Notes: a model not told the origin generated them from the sequence alone. A stretch of 64,000 nucleotides of DNA from Lachnospiraceae bacterium (GCA_014804695.1 JAAUZJ010000004.1:10116-74115), one strand, 5' to 3'; shown: positions 16,896 through 26,671, counted from the stretch's first letter. A program made the numbers and translations.

Positions 16896-17339
16896 ATGAA
16901 AATACTGGTTATTAACGGACCGAATTTAAATTTTCTTGGAATTCGGGAAAAGAGTGTGTATGGCACGCAGGATTATGACTATCTTTTAAAAATGATAGAA
17001 GAGAAAGGAACGAAAGAAGGCTGTACCATCGAGGTTTTCCAGAGTAATCACGAGGGCGCTATAATTGACAGGATTCAGGACTCTTATTTTGACGGAACTC
17101 AGGGAATTGTAATTAACCCCGGTGCATACACTCATTATAGTTATGCGATAAGGGATGCGCTTGCAAGCATTACGGTTCCAAAAGTGGAAATACATATTTC
17201 CAATATTATGGAACGCGAAGATTTCAGAAAGGTGTCGGTGACAGCACCGGCATGTGATAAGCAGATTTATGGGCAGGGGCTTGAAGGATACATGATGGCA
17301 ATCGACTTTGTCCTTGAAAATAATAAGGAGGTGCAATAA
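16896..17339 (+). CDS. aroQ: 3-Dehydroquinate dehydratase type II AroQ
   Basis: This dodecameric type II dehydratase makes 3-dehydroshikimate. The N-terminus KILVINGPNLNFLG carries the catalytic-region asparagine, followed by EKSVYGTQDY with the active-site tyrosine. INPGAYTHYSYAIRDAL and the histidine in VEIHISN are intact. The start ATG 16896 gives the usual N-terminus; an in-frame ATG at 16887 and GTG at 16875 overlap aroK. AAAGGAG lies inside the end of aroK, so translation is coupled. Confidence 0.96.
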   Translation: MKILVINGPNLNFLGIREKSVYGTQDYDYLLKMIEEKGTKEGCTIEVFQSNHEGAIIDRIQDSYFDGTQGIVINPGAYTHYSYAIRDALASITVPKVEIHISNIMEREDFRKVSVTAPACDKQIYGQGLEGYMMAIDFVLENNKEVQ

Positions 17340-17341
17340 TA

Positions 17342-17602
17342 ATGCATTATGATTATAAAACAGAAAATACTTGTTCACAGATGATCAGTCTTGATATAGA
17401 GGGGGATGTTGTCAGTAACATTACCTTTATGGGAGGGTGTAACGGTAACCTCAAGGCAATTTCAAGGCTGGTAGATGGCTGGACCGTAGAACAGATTGAA
17501 AATAAGCTGACAGGCAATACCTGTGGACATAGACCGACGTCTTGTGCTGACCAATTGGCTAAGGCTGTACGTGCTGCATATAATGCCCAGAACCAAGCCT
17601 GA
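17342..17602 (+). CDS. TSCPD-domain protein
   Basis: This 86-residue protein is almost entirely a TSCPD domain. The cysteine pattern TCSQMISLDIEG, GGCNGNLKAIS, and CGHRPTSCADQLAKAV match the family. The same domain occurs at the C-terminus of B12-dependent ribonucleotide reductases (NrdJ), where it may bind metal or help regenerate the enzyme. The function of free-standing copies is unknown. AAGGAGGTG sits in the end of aroQ, and the genes are 2 bp apart. Confidence 0.85.
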   Translation: MHYDYKTENTCSQMISLDIEGDVVSNITFMGGCNGNLKAISRLVDGWTVEQIENKLTGNTCGHRPTSCADQLAKAVRAAYNAQNQA

Positions 17603-17703
17603 AAAAAGTTTTCGTCTTTTTTTGGGAAAGAGGTTGAAAAATGCAAGTTTATAGTATAAACTATATAGGAATTATAATGTGAAAATTTCAGGAGGATTAT
17701 TTT

Positions 17704-18261
17704 ATGATATCAGCAGGCGATTTCAGGAATGGCATCACTATTGAGTATGAAGGTAATGTATATCAGATTATGGAATTTCAGCATGTAAAACCCGGTAAGG
17801 GAGCTGCATTTGTAAGAACTAAGCTGAAAAACATTATCAACGGAGGTGTAGTTGAGAAGACCTTCAGACCGACCGAGAAATGCCCACAGGCACGTATTGA
17901 TAGAAAAGATATGCAGTACTTATATGCGGATGGCGATTTATATAACTTCATGGATACAGAAACCTACGATCAGGTTGCATTGAATAGTGAGACCATAGGC
18001 GATGCGCTTAAGTTTGTAAAAGAGAACGAGATGGTTAAGATATGTTCTTACAATGGTAATGTATTCGCAATTGAACCGCCGCTGTTTGTAGAACTTGAGA
18101 TAACAGATACGGAACCGGGCTTCAAGGGTGATACTGCTACCGGAGCTACCAAGCCGGCTATCGTAGAGACCGGAGCTAAGGTAATGGTACCATTATTTGT
18201 TAATCAGGGTGAAGTGATCAAGATTGATACAAGAACAGGCGAGTATCTGTCCAGAGTATAA
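17704..18261 (+). CDS. efp: Translation elongation factor P
   Basis: EF-P relieves ribosome stalling at polyproline. The three-barrel architecture fits 185 residues. The KOW-like domain starts [14 protein letters not shown], and the tip of domain I is [12 protein letters not shown], with the lysine that is modified in some species. The C-terminal signature is [12 protein letters not shown]. An AGGAGG ribosome site precedes ATG 17704, and a strong terminator follows. An inverted repeat TATAGT/ACTATA and a TATAAT lie in the upstream gap, suggesting its own promoter. Confidence 0.97.
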   Translation: MISAGDFRNGITIEYEGNVYQIMEFQHVKPGKGAAFVRTKLKNIINGGVVEKTFRPTEKCPQARIDRKDMQYLYADGDLYNFMDTETYDQVALNSETIGDALKFVKENEMVKICSYNGNVFAIEPPLFVELEITDTEPGFKGDTATGATKPAIVETGAKVMVPLFVNQGEVIKIDTRTGEYLSRV

Positions 18262-18290
18262 TTCATACTGTATATTTGTTATAGCCTATA

Positions 18291-18325
18291 AGACAATGGA
18301 TTTATTACATCCATTGTCTTTTTTT
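18291..18325 (+). terminator. Intrinsic terminator after efp
   Basis: AGACAATGGAT pairs with ATCCATTGTCT across a 7-nt loop, followed by seven T. Confidence 0.93.
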
Positions 18326-18417
18326 AACATAAGGGCAGTTCGCGAAGCGTACTGACCGTTGTTTATTTATTTGTGATAGTGCTTTGTTGTCCGGAGAGAA
18401 TGGAAAGAGAGGACGAT

Positions 18418-19377
18418 ATGAACTATACTACAATAACAGAGTTTGGCGATAAAATATGTATTTCAGTGATGGAAACTATGGGTAATGACTATGAAGCTGT
18501 ATATAAGGAAGTTTCCAAAAACAACGGAGTATGCCTTCATGCTATTATGATAAGCAGGAAAGGAAGTAATGTGGCGCCGTCAATTTATATTGATGAGCTG
18601 TATGAAGATTACATTCATGGCAGGACATTTGATGATATCATAAATGACATTCTGGATGTATATAAAAACAATGCAAAAGAAATCGATATGGACATGAGTT
18701 TCTTTACCAGATACGACGGGGTAAAGGATAGGATTTTGTATAAGCTCATAAATTGGGAAAGCAATATAAAGCTGCTTAAAGAGATTCCGTATATAAAATG
18801 GAATGACCTTGCAATTGTGTTTTATTATTCATTGGCGGATATGAGATTTGGCAACGCTACGATACTGATCAGAAACAGCCATTTGACGATGTGGGGAATT
18901 GACAGCGACATCTTGTATAAAGATGCCAAAGAAAATATGCTGAGATTACAGCCTGAGGATATAATTTCAATCGGACAGGTTATACAGGATATTGTGCTGC
19001 ACTGCAATAACAGCCATGTAGATGTAACAGCGGTTGGTCTTTTACAGGGAGAAGATGCTATGCGGAAGGCGTGCGAACAAGGCTCGGGACCGGTTATGTA
19101 TGTGCTGAGCAGTAAGGATAAGTATTTCGGTGCGGCAGTGCTTTTGTACTCCCAATCCTTAAAAATGCTCTCCGAGAAACTGAACAGAAACCTTATTATA
19201 CTCCCAAGCTCAGTGCATGAAGTACTTTTAGTACCGGATGATCCCGCAACTGGGACGGCACACTACAAGGATATGGTAAAAGATGTAAATGACACCCAGC
19301 TTGAACCTGAGGAGATATTGTCATACAATGTATATTACTATAACAGATTTAGCGGGCAGATAAATATTATACAGTAA
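18418..19377 (+). CDS. DUF5688-family protein
   Basis: This soluble 319-residue protein has no signal peptide or membrane segment. It resembles the DUF5688 family found widely in Lachnospiraceae and often encoded in several copies. Typical features are an N-terminal KNNGVCLHAIMISRKG strand region, followed by IYIDELYEDYIHGRTFDDI. The function of the family is not established. ATG 18418 follows AGAGAGGAC. The next gene is a response regulator 45 bp downstream, so it may share an operon with the two-component system. Confidence 0.7.
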   Translation: MNYTTITEFGDKICISVMETMGNDYEAVYKEVSKNNGVCLHAIMISRKGSNVAPSIYIDELYEDYIHGRTFDDIINDILDVYKNNAKEIDMDMSFFTRYDGVKDRILYKLINWESNIKLLKEIPYIKWNDLAIVFYYSLADMRFGNATILIRNSHLTMWGIDSDILYKDAKENMLRLQPEDIISIGQVIQDIVLHCNNSHVDVTAVGLLQGEDAMRKACEQGSGPVMYVLSSKDKYFGAAVLLYSQSLKMLSEKLNRNLIILPSSVHEVLLVPDDPATGTAHYKDMVKDVNDTQLEPEEILSYNVYYYNRFSGQINIIQ

Positions 19378-19422
19378 CAATGACCTGCCGTAAATTTGAA
19401 TTTTATCATTGGGGATATAAGT

Positions 19423-20118
19423 ATGAACAAAGAGATTTTACTTGTTGAAGATGATGAGAGCTTAAACAGAGCGATTTGTTTTAAGCTCTCAGGAGAGGGA
19501 TATACGGTATATTCGGCGGCTGATATAAAAGAGGCCGAGAGATTGTGGCACATGTATAGTGTGCCACTCGTTATATGCGATATAGATCTTCCGGATGGAA
19601 ACGGTCTTGATTTTTGTGTAAAGTTAAGAAAAGAAAGTGATGTTATCTTTTTATTCCTGACAGCTATGGATACTGAGGAAGATATGGTCAAAGGTTATGA
19701 AGCGGGTGCGGATGATTACATAACTAAGCCATTCTTCCTTCCGGTGCTGGCATCTAAGGTAAATGCAATAATGCAAAGATATGCGGAGAAGACGCAGACA
19801 GAAACTATTACATCCGGAAGTATTACCTTTTTATGTGAAGAAAACCGTGTAAAGAAGAATGGGGAATATATAAATCTTACGGCTAAGGAGTTGAAGCTGC
19901 TTTACTTTTTCATGCAAAATCCGATGCGTATTCTGACAAGGGAGCAGTTATTAGAAGCAATCTGGGATATTGACGGCAATTTTGTGGATGAGAATACGCT
20001 GGCTGTAAATATAAGGCGGCTTAGAGAAAAAATTGAGAATGATCCGTCGCTGCCTGAGATGCTTAAGAATGTTAGAGGGCTTGGGTATATTTGGGATAAG
20101 GAATGTGAGAGAAGGTAA
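19423..20118 (+). CDS. OmpR/PhoB-family response regulator
   Basis: The 232-residue protein has a receiver domain (about 1-120: LLVEDDES, phospho-Asp in VICDIDLPDG, Thr in LTAMDTEED, Lys in ITKPFF) and a C-terminal winged helix (about 130-228: NLTAKELKLLYFFMQNP, RGLGYIWD). It should control genes in response to the kinase encoded 27 bp downstream, probably the adjacent ABC exporter. ATG 19423 follows GGGGAT; the frame is open to 19396. Confidence 0.94.
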   Translation: MNKEILLVEDDESLNRAICFKLSGEGYTVYSAADIKEAERLWHMYSVPLVICDIDLPDGNGLDFCVKLRKESDVIFLFLTAMDTEEDMVKGYEAGADDYITKPFFLPVLASKVNAIMQRYAEKTQTETITSGSITFLCEENRVKKNGEYINLTAKELKLLYFFMQNPMRILTREQLLEAIWDIDGNFVDENTLAVNIRRLREKIENDPSLPEMLKNVRGLGYIWDKECERR

Positions 20119-20145
20119 GATTGATTAGAGATAAAGGAGTTTACT

Positions 20146-21372
20146 ATGGATATGAAACAAAAAGCATTGGGGTTTACGGTGGTTTTCTTTATTATTACTT
20201 TGTTTTGCGGACTTTGGGGAATTGGTGTTATGCGTGGGGCGTATGTAAATGAGATACATACGGTGCAAAATATTGCCGGAAGGGTGATTGCGGATTATCC
20301 TGAGACAGAGCGGGTTTTTGCGCAGGCACTGGCGGATATGGATAGGAACAGCGCTGATGTGGGAGCTGATATTTTATCCCATTATGGGTATGACGAGGGA
20401 GAACGAATAGAAGAAAATGTATCATATATAAAGTGTGTGAAAAATTTAACGATGACCTTAGCGTTTTTTCTGACAGCTACTCTCACTTGCATATTTATTA
20501 TCTTATATAACGTAGATAAACAAAGAGAAAAACAGGAGGAAGAAATTATTTCCGTCCTGGATGAATGTTTGTCTGGTGATTATGCTTATATAAATGATTT
20601 GGATAGGATGAGGAGATTTAAAAATCCGTTGTTTGCGGATACTCTCATAAAGCTTGGAAGGAGTTTTAAATTAAAAACTGAACGGCTTAATGAAGAGAGA
20701 GATAATACAAAGACACTTGTTACAGATATTTCACATCAGCTTAAAACTCCGGTTAGCGCTCTGAAAGCTTGTTTTACATTATATGCCGAAGCAGAAAAAA
20801 CGACGGATAAGGAAGAGTTTCATGCAAGATGCAAGCTGCAGATGAATAAGATTGAAACGCTTATAGCTGCCTTGATTCAGATTTCCCGTCTTGAAACCCG
20901 TATGATCACGCTTTCTATAGAGAAGGTTTTCTTAGCTGAAATTTTGGCTGGGGCTATAAATACAGTTTACCATAAGGCGCAGAAGAAACAAATCAGCATA
21001 GAAACCGTCGATTTTGAAAATATCAGACTTAATTTAGATAAGAAATGGACCATAGAAGCAATTGCCAATGTATTGGATAATGCTATAAAATATTCTCCGG
21101 AAGCTTCACAAATAACAATAAATATTCAGAAACTATACAATTATGTCAGAGTTTTGATAGAAGATGATGGCATAGGAATACCTAAAGGAGAAGAAACTAA
21201 AATCTTTAAAAGATTCTATCGTATAAACAACGAAACGGTAAAGAATCAAGAGGGAAATGGAGTCGGTTTGTATCTTACAAGAAAGATTATAGAAGATGAA
21301 GGCGGGACAATATTTGTGCGGCCTGCGGTGGAGCGTGGGAGCGTATTTTGTATTAATCTGCCATGCCAGTAA
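20146..21372 (+). CDS. Sensor histidine kinase
   Basis: The 408-residue protein has two membrane segments (about 8-29 and 101-122) enclosing a small extracytoplasmic region of about 70 residues. The H-box is DISHQLKTPVSALK (His near residue 197). The ATPase domain has LDNAIKYSPE (N box), DDGIGIP (G1) and GNGVGLYLTRKI (G2). It pairs with the response regulator encoded upstream. The neighbouring ATPase and FtsX-type permease genes suggest a peptide- or envelope-stress-responsive exporter module; the signal is unknown. Confidence 0.93.
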   Translation: MDMKQKALGFTVVFFIITLFCGLWGIGVMRGAYVNEIHTVQNIAGRVIADYPETERVFAQALADMDRNSADVGADILSHYGYDEGERIEENVSYIKCVKNLTMTLAFFLTATLTCIFIILYNVDKQREKQEEEIISVLDECLSGDYAYINDLDRMRRFKNPLFADTLIKLGRSFKLKTERLNEERDNTKTLVTDISHQLKTPVSALKACFTLYAEAEKTTDKEEFHARCKLQMNKIETLIAALIQISRLETRMITLSIEKVFLAEILAGAINTVYHKAQKKQISIETVDFENIRLNLDKKWTIEAIANVLDNAIKYSPEASQITINIQKLYNYVRVLIEDDGIGIPKGEETKIFKRFYRINNETVKNQEGNGVGLYLTRKIIEDEGGTIFVRPAVERGSVFCINLPCQ

Positions 21373-21488
21373 GATTGAGAAATAATGAAAAATCCGCTAT
21401 GCCGGTAAGGATTGAAGAATAATGAAAAAACAATTTGACTATAAGAAAGGAGAGAGCCTATAATGTTCCTAGAAAGGAATGAGGCCAA

Positions 21489-21644
21489 ATGGAAGATATG
21501 AGCGTATTTAAAAGTTACTTAAGACTACTTTTACAGGAGTTGAAAGACTTAAAGGAAACATTGAAAAATGGAGATGTCGAGAAAGCTAAAATGATGACAG
21601 ACCGGTTGATTGACGATACACAGAAAGGTATCGAGGATAACTGA
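21489..21644 (+). CDS. Small conserved-looking protein, 51 residues
   Basis: A short frame starts at ATG 21489 behind GGAATGAGG and encodes a charged, helical peptide: FKSYLRLLLQELKDLKETL is strongly amphipathic, followed by EKAKMMTDRLIDDTQKGIED. There is no signal peptide or membrane segment. It lies in the 430-bp gap between the histidine kinase and the ABC ATPase and is followed by its own hairpin terminator, which supports a real gene. I do not recognise its function. Confidence 0.6.
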   Translation: MEDMSVFKSYLRLLLQELKDLKETLKNGDVEKAKMMTDRLIDDTQKGIEDN

Positions 21645-21658
21645 AAAATTGAGATCGC

Positions 21659-21688
21659 AAAAAGGGTGGCCCAAAAGCTGCCCTTTTT
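21659..21688 (+). terminator. Terminator after the small ORF
   Basis: AAAAAGGG and CCCTTTTT pair around a symmetrical TG/TG internal loop and a GC/GC pair, ending in five T. Confidence 0.7.
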
Positions 21689-21801
21689 CAATGCACTTAT
21701 TGATAATGCCGCACAGAAAAACTTGTTTTGTAAGCTTAATGTAAGATTCGGAAATTATAATGAATGAGAATAATAAAACGATAAAGTGAGGGCATATAGG
21801 A

Positions 21802-22467
21802 ATGAGCATTATATTGGAAACTAAAAACTTATGCAAATATTATAATTCGGACGAGAATCTGGTTAAAGCTGTAGATCACATAGATTTACAGATTGAACAG
21901 GGAGAATTCGTGACAATTATAGGTAAGTCAGGGAGCGGTAAATCAACGCTTTTGCATCTTTTGGGAGGTCTGGATAATCCGACTTCGGGAGAAGTATGGG
22001 TGGATGGACAAAATATTGCAGGATTTTCAGGGGAAGAGCTTGCTGTGATCCGCAGACGTAAAATTGGCTTTATTTTTCAGGCTTTTAATCTGGTGCCTTC
22101 GCTGAACGTGTGGGAAAATATTGTATTGCCGCTTGGGCTTGACGCAAGGAAGGTAGACGAGATTTTTGTTAAAGATATAATTAAGACACTGGGTATGGAA
22201 GACAGGGTAAGGAATCTGCCAAACATGCTTTCGGGAGGACAGCAGCAAAGATGTGCGATTGCAAGGGCGATTGCAGCGAAACCCTCTATCGTACTGGCGG
22301 ACGAGCCGACAGGAAATCTTGACTCTAAGACAGGAGACGAAGTAATATCCCTTTTAAAATCATCAGCTAAAAAGTATGGACAAACGCTTGTGGTAATTAC
22401 TCATAATGAAGAAATTGCGCAGATGGCGGACAGGACTATTACAATAGAAGACGGTAAAATAGGGTGA
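21802..22467 (+). CDS. ABC transporter ATPase (MacB/LolD-like)
   Basis: The 221-residue ATPase has Walker A GKSGSGKSTLL (about 40-50), Q-loop FIFQAFNLVPSLNV, signature LSGGQQQR, Walker B IVLADEPTGNLDS and the switch histidine in VITHNEE. It belongs to the group that works with FtsX-type permeases in lipoprotein release, peptide export or antimicrobial resistance. The permease gene follows after a 73-bp gap that contains hairpin copy C. It is likely controlled by the upstream two-component system. Confidence 0.95.
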   Translation: MSIILETKNLCKYYNSDENLVKAVDHIDLQIEQGEFVTIIGKSGSGKSTLLHLLGGLDNPTSGEVWVDGQNIAGFSGEELAVIRRRKIGFIFQAFNLVPSLNVWENIVLPLGLDARKVDEIFVKDIIKTLGMEDRVRNLPNMLSGGQQQRCAIARAIAAKPSIVLADEPTGNLDSKTGDEVISLLKSSAKKYGQTLVVITHNEEIAQMADRTITIEDGKIG

Positions 22468-22485
22468 AAAATAAATTTTTCACCC
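22462..22485 (+). repeat. Dispersed 24-nt hairpin, copy C (ABC ATPase-permease gap)
   Basis: Perfect stem GGGTGAAAAA/TTTTTCACCC with loop TAAA. It overlaps the stop of the ATPase gene. It is followed by GCGAGTTTGTGC and GCCCAAACATCGC, which can pair as a second hairpin. The ribosome-site half of the unit is absent; the permease has its own GGGAGGG. Confidence 0.85.
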
Positions 22486-22540
22486 GCGAGTTTGTGCTTA
22501 CGCCCAAACATCGCAAGCTGAGATAGGGAGGGTTATTAAC

Positions 22541-24994
22541 ATGAAGATGATCAACACACTTGCGGTAAGCAGGATTAAATATAATAGAAGCCGCACTATT
22601 CTTACCGTAATTTCAATTATGCTTACTACGGTTTTATTAATGGGGCTTGGAACCTCTGCGGTTGCGATTGTTGATATAAACAGACAGCAGGCAGTGTTTT
22701 CAGGGAATACACATGCACGCTTACTCAGACTGAACGAAGAACAGGTCATGATGTTAAGCAGTCATATGGATGTGGAGGCACTTAGAATAAGTAACACATT
22801 TGCAACTGTTGAATACGAAAAGATGAATGGTGTTTTAACATTTAGTAAAGATTTAAAAGAAGGCATATACCAGGGTATTGGAAATATTATAGAGGGACGA
22901 AAGGCCGAGAGGGCGGATGAAATATACGGTCCCAGCGCTTTTTTTGAAAGAATGGGCGTGGAAGCTAAGATTGGGAATAAAATTACTATCTCTTTCAGAC
23001 CAAACGGTGAGGGATTTATTCAGACAAGGGAATTTACGATATGCGGACTCATGTCGCAGGTGGATATGTCCAATGTTGATATCAGTGATTCCAGAATCGT
23101 ATACGGAGCTGTTATTTCCGAGGTTTTGGTAGATGAATATATTGATGCAAAGGAGCGTATATATGATGCAAGTATACGCGTGTATGGCGAGGATGAACTG
23201 AGTTATGATGAAATAAAGGAAAAAATTGAGGCTGTTGCACAAAATATAGGCTGTGATAAGGTCAATATTGATTTAAATGGACAGTATCTTTATACTATGA
23301 CAGATCCCGGAACAGAAATGGCTGCAATTGTAGGTATGATAGCGTTTATTATCATAATTTTTTCCGGACTGGTAATATATAGCATTTACTACGTCAGCGT
23401 AATTACAGATGTACAGGAAATCGGAAAGCTGAAAGCGATTGGAGCATCGGATAAACAGATTAGAAAGCTGCTTTTATCGGAAGGACTCCGCATGACGGTT
23501 ATAGCGATACCTATAGGGCTTGTGCTTGGTTATTTTATTCCGTATTTTGCATTTCCGGTTATTATAAAAATGGTTATGGCGGTTAGCGTAACCGCAGTGC
23601 CTGTTGGTTCCTTGAATATGTTTTCACTACCGGTAACTTTGCTTGTGGCGGCCGTAGTAGTAATTACAGTAGTCATATCGCTGCTTAAGCCTATGAAAAT
23701 GGCGGCAAGGGTTTCACCTATAGAAGCAATCCGTTTTCAGGAGAGCAGCGGTAGAGCTAAAGTAAGGAAGGGAAATAAAAATGTCAGCGTATTTAAGTTA
23801 AGCGCCGCAAACCTTGTCAGGAATAAAAAGCGTACAATTGTGACAATGGTGACCATGGGGCTTAGCTGTGTGCTTTTTATGACTCTGGCGGGAGTAATGA
23901 GCAGTATGAGTTCGGAGGATATTGCAAGACGTAATATCGATAGGGGAGATTTCAGACTGTCTTTGGATTATTCAGTAAACGATAAAGAATATCCGGAAAA
24001 CAATTTGGATTCTTTGCAGCAGGAAAATATTTTTAATAAAGAGTTTGTTGATAATATAGAAAAAATAGACGGTGTAAAAACTGTGGAAAGAGGTCATAAT
24101 TTATTAGTTGGTTCGAACTTCCCGAGTGAGATATTTAAGGATGGAAGACGCGAAAGGATCACTTATATGGACAGAAAAGGAGCGGCAGAATACCAAAAAG
24201 AAGTAAAAAAAGGAGAGATAAATTATGATGAGATGGTTGCCGGAAACGGAGCTGTTTTCGGGTGGAATTTCTTTATGGATGAATACGGGTTTAAGATTGG
24301 GGATATCGTTGATTTAAAGGCTTATGATGGTAACAGACAGTTTTCATTTTCTATTAAGATTATGGCAGCAGTAGATATAGCAGACGGATTATTTATCCTG
24401 CCAAAAGAAGTCTGGGATGGATTGGGATTAGAGTTTGATACAACAACTGACCTGTATATAAGTGTGGATAATGCAAAGTATGAGAGTGTCAAGGAAAGTC
24501 TGGAAAAAATATCAGATACAAGAGGCGATTTTGTACTTTATTCCATGGATGAAGAACTAAGTTTAGGAAAGATGACTACGGCTATGGTTAAGTATCCGAT
24601 GTATTTAATTCTTATTATAATTGCAGTTATCGGGTTCATGAATCTGATCAATACAATGATTACAAGTATTGTCACAAGAAAGCGGGAACTTGGGATTTTA
24701 CAGGCTATAGGTTTATCCGACGGGCAATTGACTAAGATGCTTGCGGGCGAGGGAATGGTATTTACCGCAGGTACATTGATTTCTTCCGTAACCATTGGAA
24801 ATATATTCGGATATCTGGCGTTTGTGTGGGCAAAAGAAAATCATTTTATGAGTTTGTCACAGTATCACTATCCATTAGTAGAGACTATTGTATTGGCGCT
24901 TGCTCTTGTGCTGGGACAGTTATTCTTAACTAACTTTATTGGTAAGCGTGTACGAAGACAAAGTCTGATTGACAGAATAAGAAGCAGCGAATAG
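22541..24994 (+). CDS. FtsX-like ABC transporter permease
   Basis: This 817-residue protein has an N-terminal membrane segment, a large extracytoplasmic domain (about 40-255), three membrane segments (about 260-390), a linker, then a second such unit with membrane segments near 435-455 and 690-800. Each unit ends in FtsX-type segments with charged loops (ELGILQAIGLSDGQL in the second). It is the permease partner of the ATPase encoded upstream. The duplicated layout fits mechanotransmission exporters; it is not the shorter BceB type. AGGGAGGG precedes ATG 22541. Confidence 0.92.
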   Translation: MKMINTLAVSRIKYNRSRTILTVISIMLTTVLLMGLGTSAVAIVDINRQQAVFSGNTHARLLRLNEEQVMMLSSHMDVEALRISNTFATVEYEKMNGVLTFSKDLKEGIYQGIGNIIEGRKAERADEIYGPSAFFERMGVEAKIGNKITISFRPNGEGFIQTREFTICGLMSQVDMSNVDISDSRIVYGAVISEVLVDEYIDAKERIYDASIRVYGEDELSYDEIKEKIEAVAQNIGCDKVNIDLNGQYLYTMTDPGTEMAAIVGMIAFIIIIFSGLVIYSIYYVSVITDVQEIGKLKAIGASDKQIRKLLLSEGLRMTVIAIPIGLVLGYFIPYFAFPVIIKMVMAVSVTAVPVGSLNMFSLPVTLLVAAVVVITVVISLLKPMKMAARVSPIEAIRFQESSGRAKVRKGNKNVSVFKLSAANLVRNKKRTIVTMVTMGLSCVLFMTLAGVMSSMSSEDIARRNIDRGDFRLSLDYSVNDKEYPENNLDSLQQENIFNKEFVDNIEKIDGVKTVERGHNLLVGSNFPSEIFKDGRRERITYMDRKGAAEYQKEVKKGEINYDEMVAGNGAVFGWNFFMDEYGFKIGDIVDLKAYDGNRQFSFSIKIMAAVDIADGLFILPKEVWDGLGLEFDTTTDLYISVDNAKYESVKESLEKISDTRGDFVLYSMDEELSLGKMTTAMVKYPMYLILIIIAVIGFMNLINTMITSIVTRKRELGILQAIGLSDGQLTKMLAGEGMVFTAGTLISSVTIGNIFGYLAFVWAKENHFMSLSQYHYPLVETIVLALALVLGQLFLTNFIGKRVRRQSLIDRIRSSE

Positions 24995-25058
24995 GTTATC
25001 TTAAATATATGTAAAAATCTTGAAAAAGCAGGGAATTTTTTCTTATTTTATTGTTTAC

Positions 25059-25087
25059 TAGACAATACGTTCGATTTATGTTATTAT
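25059..25087 (+). promoter_or_regulatory. Promoter for tRNA-Arg
   Basis: TAGACA (25059-25064) and TATTAT (25082-25087) are 17 bp apart, 33 bp before the mature tRNA 5' end. Confidence 0.55.
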
Positions 25088-25119
25088 ATGCGTGGTGATG
25101 TAACAAATTTGTAACATAT

Positions 25120-25191
25120 GCACCCGTAGTCTAACGGATAGAACGTAGGCCTCCGACGCCTTTGATGCAGGTTCGATTCCTGTCGGGTGCA
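25120..25191 (+). tRNA. tRNA-Arg (anticodon CCG)
   Basis: The acceptor stem GCACCCG/CGGGTGC closes with discriminator A. The anticodon loop CTCCGAC (25151-25157) gives anticodon CCG at 25153-25155, decoding CGG. The T arm CAGG-TTCGATT-CCTG is canonical. The CCA end is not encoded. The length is 72 nt. Confidence 0.95.
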
Positions 25192-25278
25192 TTCATTTCA
25201 CCAGTTAAGCGATAGAGAATATTTTCTATTGATGTTATGTTGTGAATTATGCTATGAACTAAGGAAAGGTTGTTGTAT

Positions 25279-26580
25279 ATGAGTACGTCAAATGACAATA
25301 AAGGGGAGTTTCGTGTGAACAAGTTTGAAATTCTTATAGACTGGATTATCAAACATGCTAAAGTGGTCATGCCTGTAGTTTTAGCAGTTTGTGTAATAGT
25401 TACTGTTGTTATTTCCGTTAACGCAAATAAGAGAGAGACTGAAAGACAAGAAGATGTTACGGCTAATAGTACTTTAGGAGAAGTAACGGGAGATACCACT
25501 GTGGTTCCGGAGGTGCCGCTTAAAGAGAACGATAATCCTGATATTACGGCATTGATTGATGAATATTATACGGCGCAGGTCAACGGAGATTCGGATACTG
25601 TTCGCAGATTAGTTAATGATATCGATGACAAGGTTGTTATGCGTATCGAGGAGACAAGTAAATATATAGAAGGATATCCGACTTTGGATATATACTATAA
25701 GGAAGGTCCTAAGGAAAATACTTATCTTGTATATGTATGTTCCAAGGTAAAATTCATTGATTATGACGAGCCGGTTCCGGGAATGACAGTACACTATGTA
25801 TGTCAGAGGGAAGATGGAAGTTATTACATCAACCGGAGCGATGAAGGTGAAGAAACCGAGTTGAATTATATCGGGGAAGTAAATCTGCAGGATGATGTAA
25901 TTGACTTAAGCAACAAGGTTACTGCTGAATATAATAATATGGTAGCGGAGAGTACAGAACTCCGGCAGCTTATTCAGGACGTTAACGAAGAGATTGAGAA
26001 GAATATAGGAGAGGCCCTTGCCCAGGCTGAAGCAGACAATGCATCGGAAAATCCGGAGGGTACAGACACAGATTCTGGGGAAGCAGAGAATCCTGAGACT
26101 GTTACTGTTGTAACGAAGGTCAAGGCTACCGATGTCGTAAATATCCGTTCATCTGACAGCGAGACCGCTGATAAACTTGGCAAAGCCGCTTTAGGTGAAG
26201 AGTTTGATTTGATTGAAAAGATTGAGAACGGATGGAGCAAAATATCGTACAATGGCCAAGATGCTTACATTAAGAGTGAGTATTTAGAAGACGTTGAGAC
26301 TATGGAAGTAGCGGCAAATGATAATGCAGAAGATGCCGGCGGAAATGAAAACAATACTTCTACGGATAACAGTCAGTCAAATGAAGATACGACGACCAAC
26401 GGAACAGTTACCGTAATTGAGAATGTAAGAATTAGAAGCGGGGCCAGTGAGAATAGTGAGAAAATTGCAACTGCCTATGTGGGACAGAAACTGGATCTTA
26501 TTATGAAACAGGCTGATGGCTGGACTAAGATTAAATATAACGGTAAGGTTGCTTATGTTAAGTCGGAATTTGTGGAATAA
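25279..26580 (+). CDS. Membrane-anchored protein with two bacterial SH3 domains
   Basis: The protein has a short cytoplasmic N-terminus, one membrane segment (about 33-50, VVMPVVLAVCVIVTVVIS) and a long external region. The middle part (about 75-220) has an NTF2/cystatin-like feel but is not recognised. Two SH3b domains follow (about 276-340 and 373-433), each with VNIRSSDS or VRIRSGAS and GWSKISYNGQDAYIKSEYL-type repeats, separated by an Asn/Asp/Thr-rich linker. SH3b domains usually bind cell-wall peptides. ATG 25279 follows AAGGAAAGG. Confidence 0.85.
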   Translation: MSTSNDNKGEFRVNKFEILIDWIIKHAKVVMPVVLAVCVIVTVVISVNANKRETERQEDVTANSTLGEVTGDTTVVPEVPLKENDNPDITALIDEYYTAQVNGDSDTVRRLVNDIDDKVVMRIEETSKYIEGYPTLDIYYKEGPKENTYLVYVCSKVKFIDYDEPVPGMTVHYVCQREDGSYYINRSDEGEETELNYIGEVNLQDDVIDLSNKVTAEYNNMVAESTELRQLIQDVNEEIEKNIGEALAQAEADNASENPEGTDTDSGEAENPETVTVVTKVKATDVVNIRSSDSETADKLGKAALGEEFDLIEKIENGWSKISYNGQDAYIKSEYLEDVETMEVAANDNAEDAGGNENNTSTDNSQSNEDTTTNGTVTVIENVRIRSGASENSEKIATAYVGQKLDLIMKQADGWTKIKYNGKVAYVKSEFVE

Positions 26581-26626
26581 ATAGGCGGTTTTTCGGATTA
26601 AAGAGAGTAAAATTTGGTAATAGTAA

Positions 26627-26656
26627 AGAGTGTAGATTAAAATCTATGCTCTTTTT
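26627..26656 (+). terminator. Terminator after the SH3 protein gene
   Basis: AGAGTGTAGATT pairs with AATCTATGCTCT, followed by a T-run. The ribosome site of the next gene follows at once. Confidence 0.8.
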
Positions 26657-26671
26657 TGTCAGGAGGTAAAG

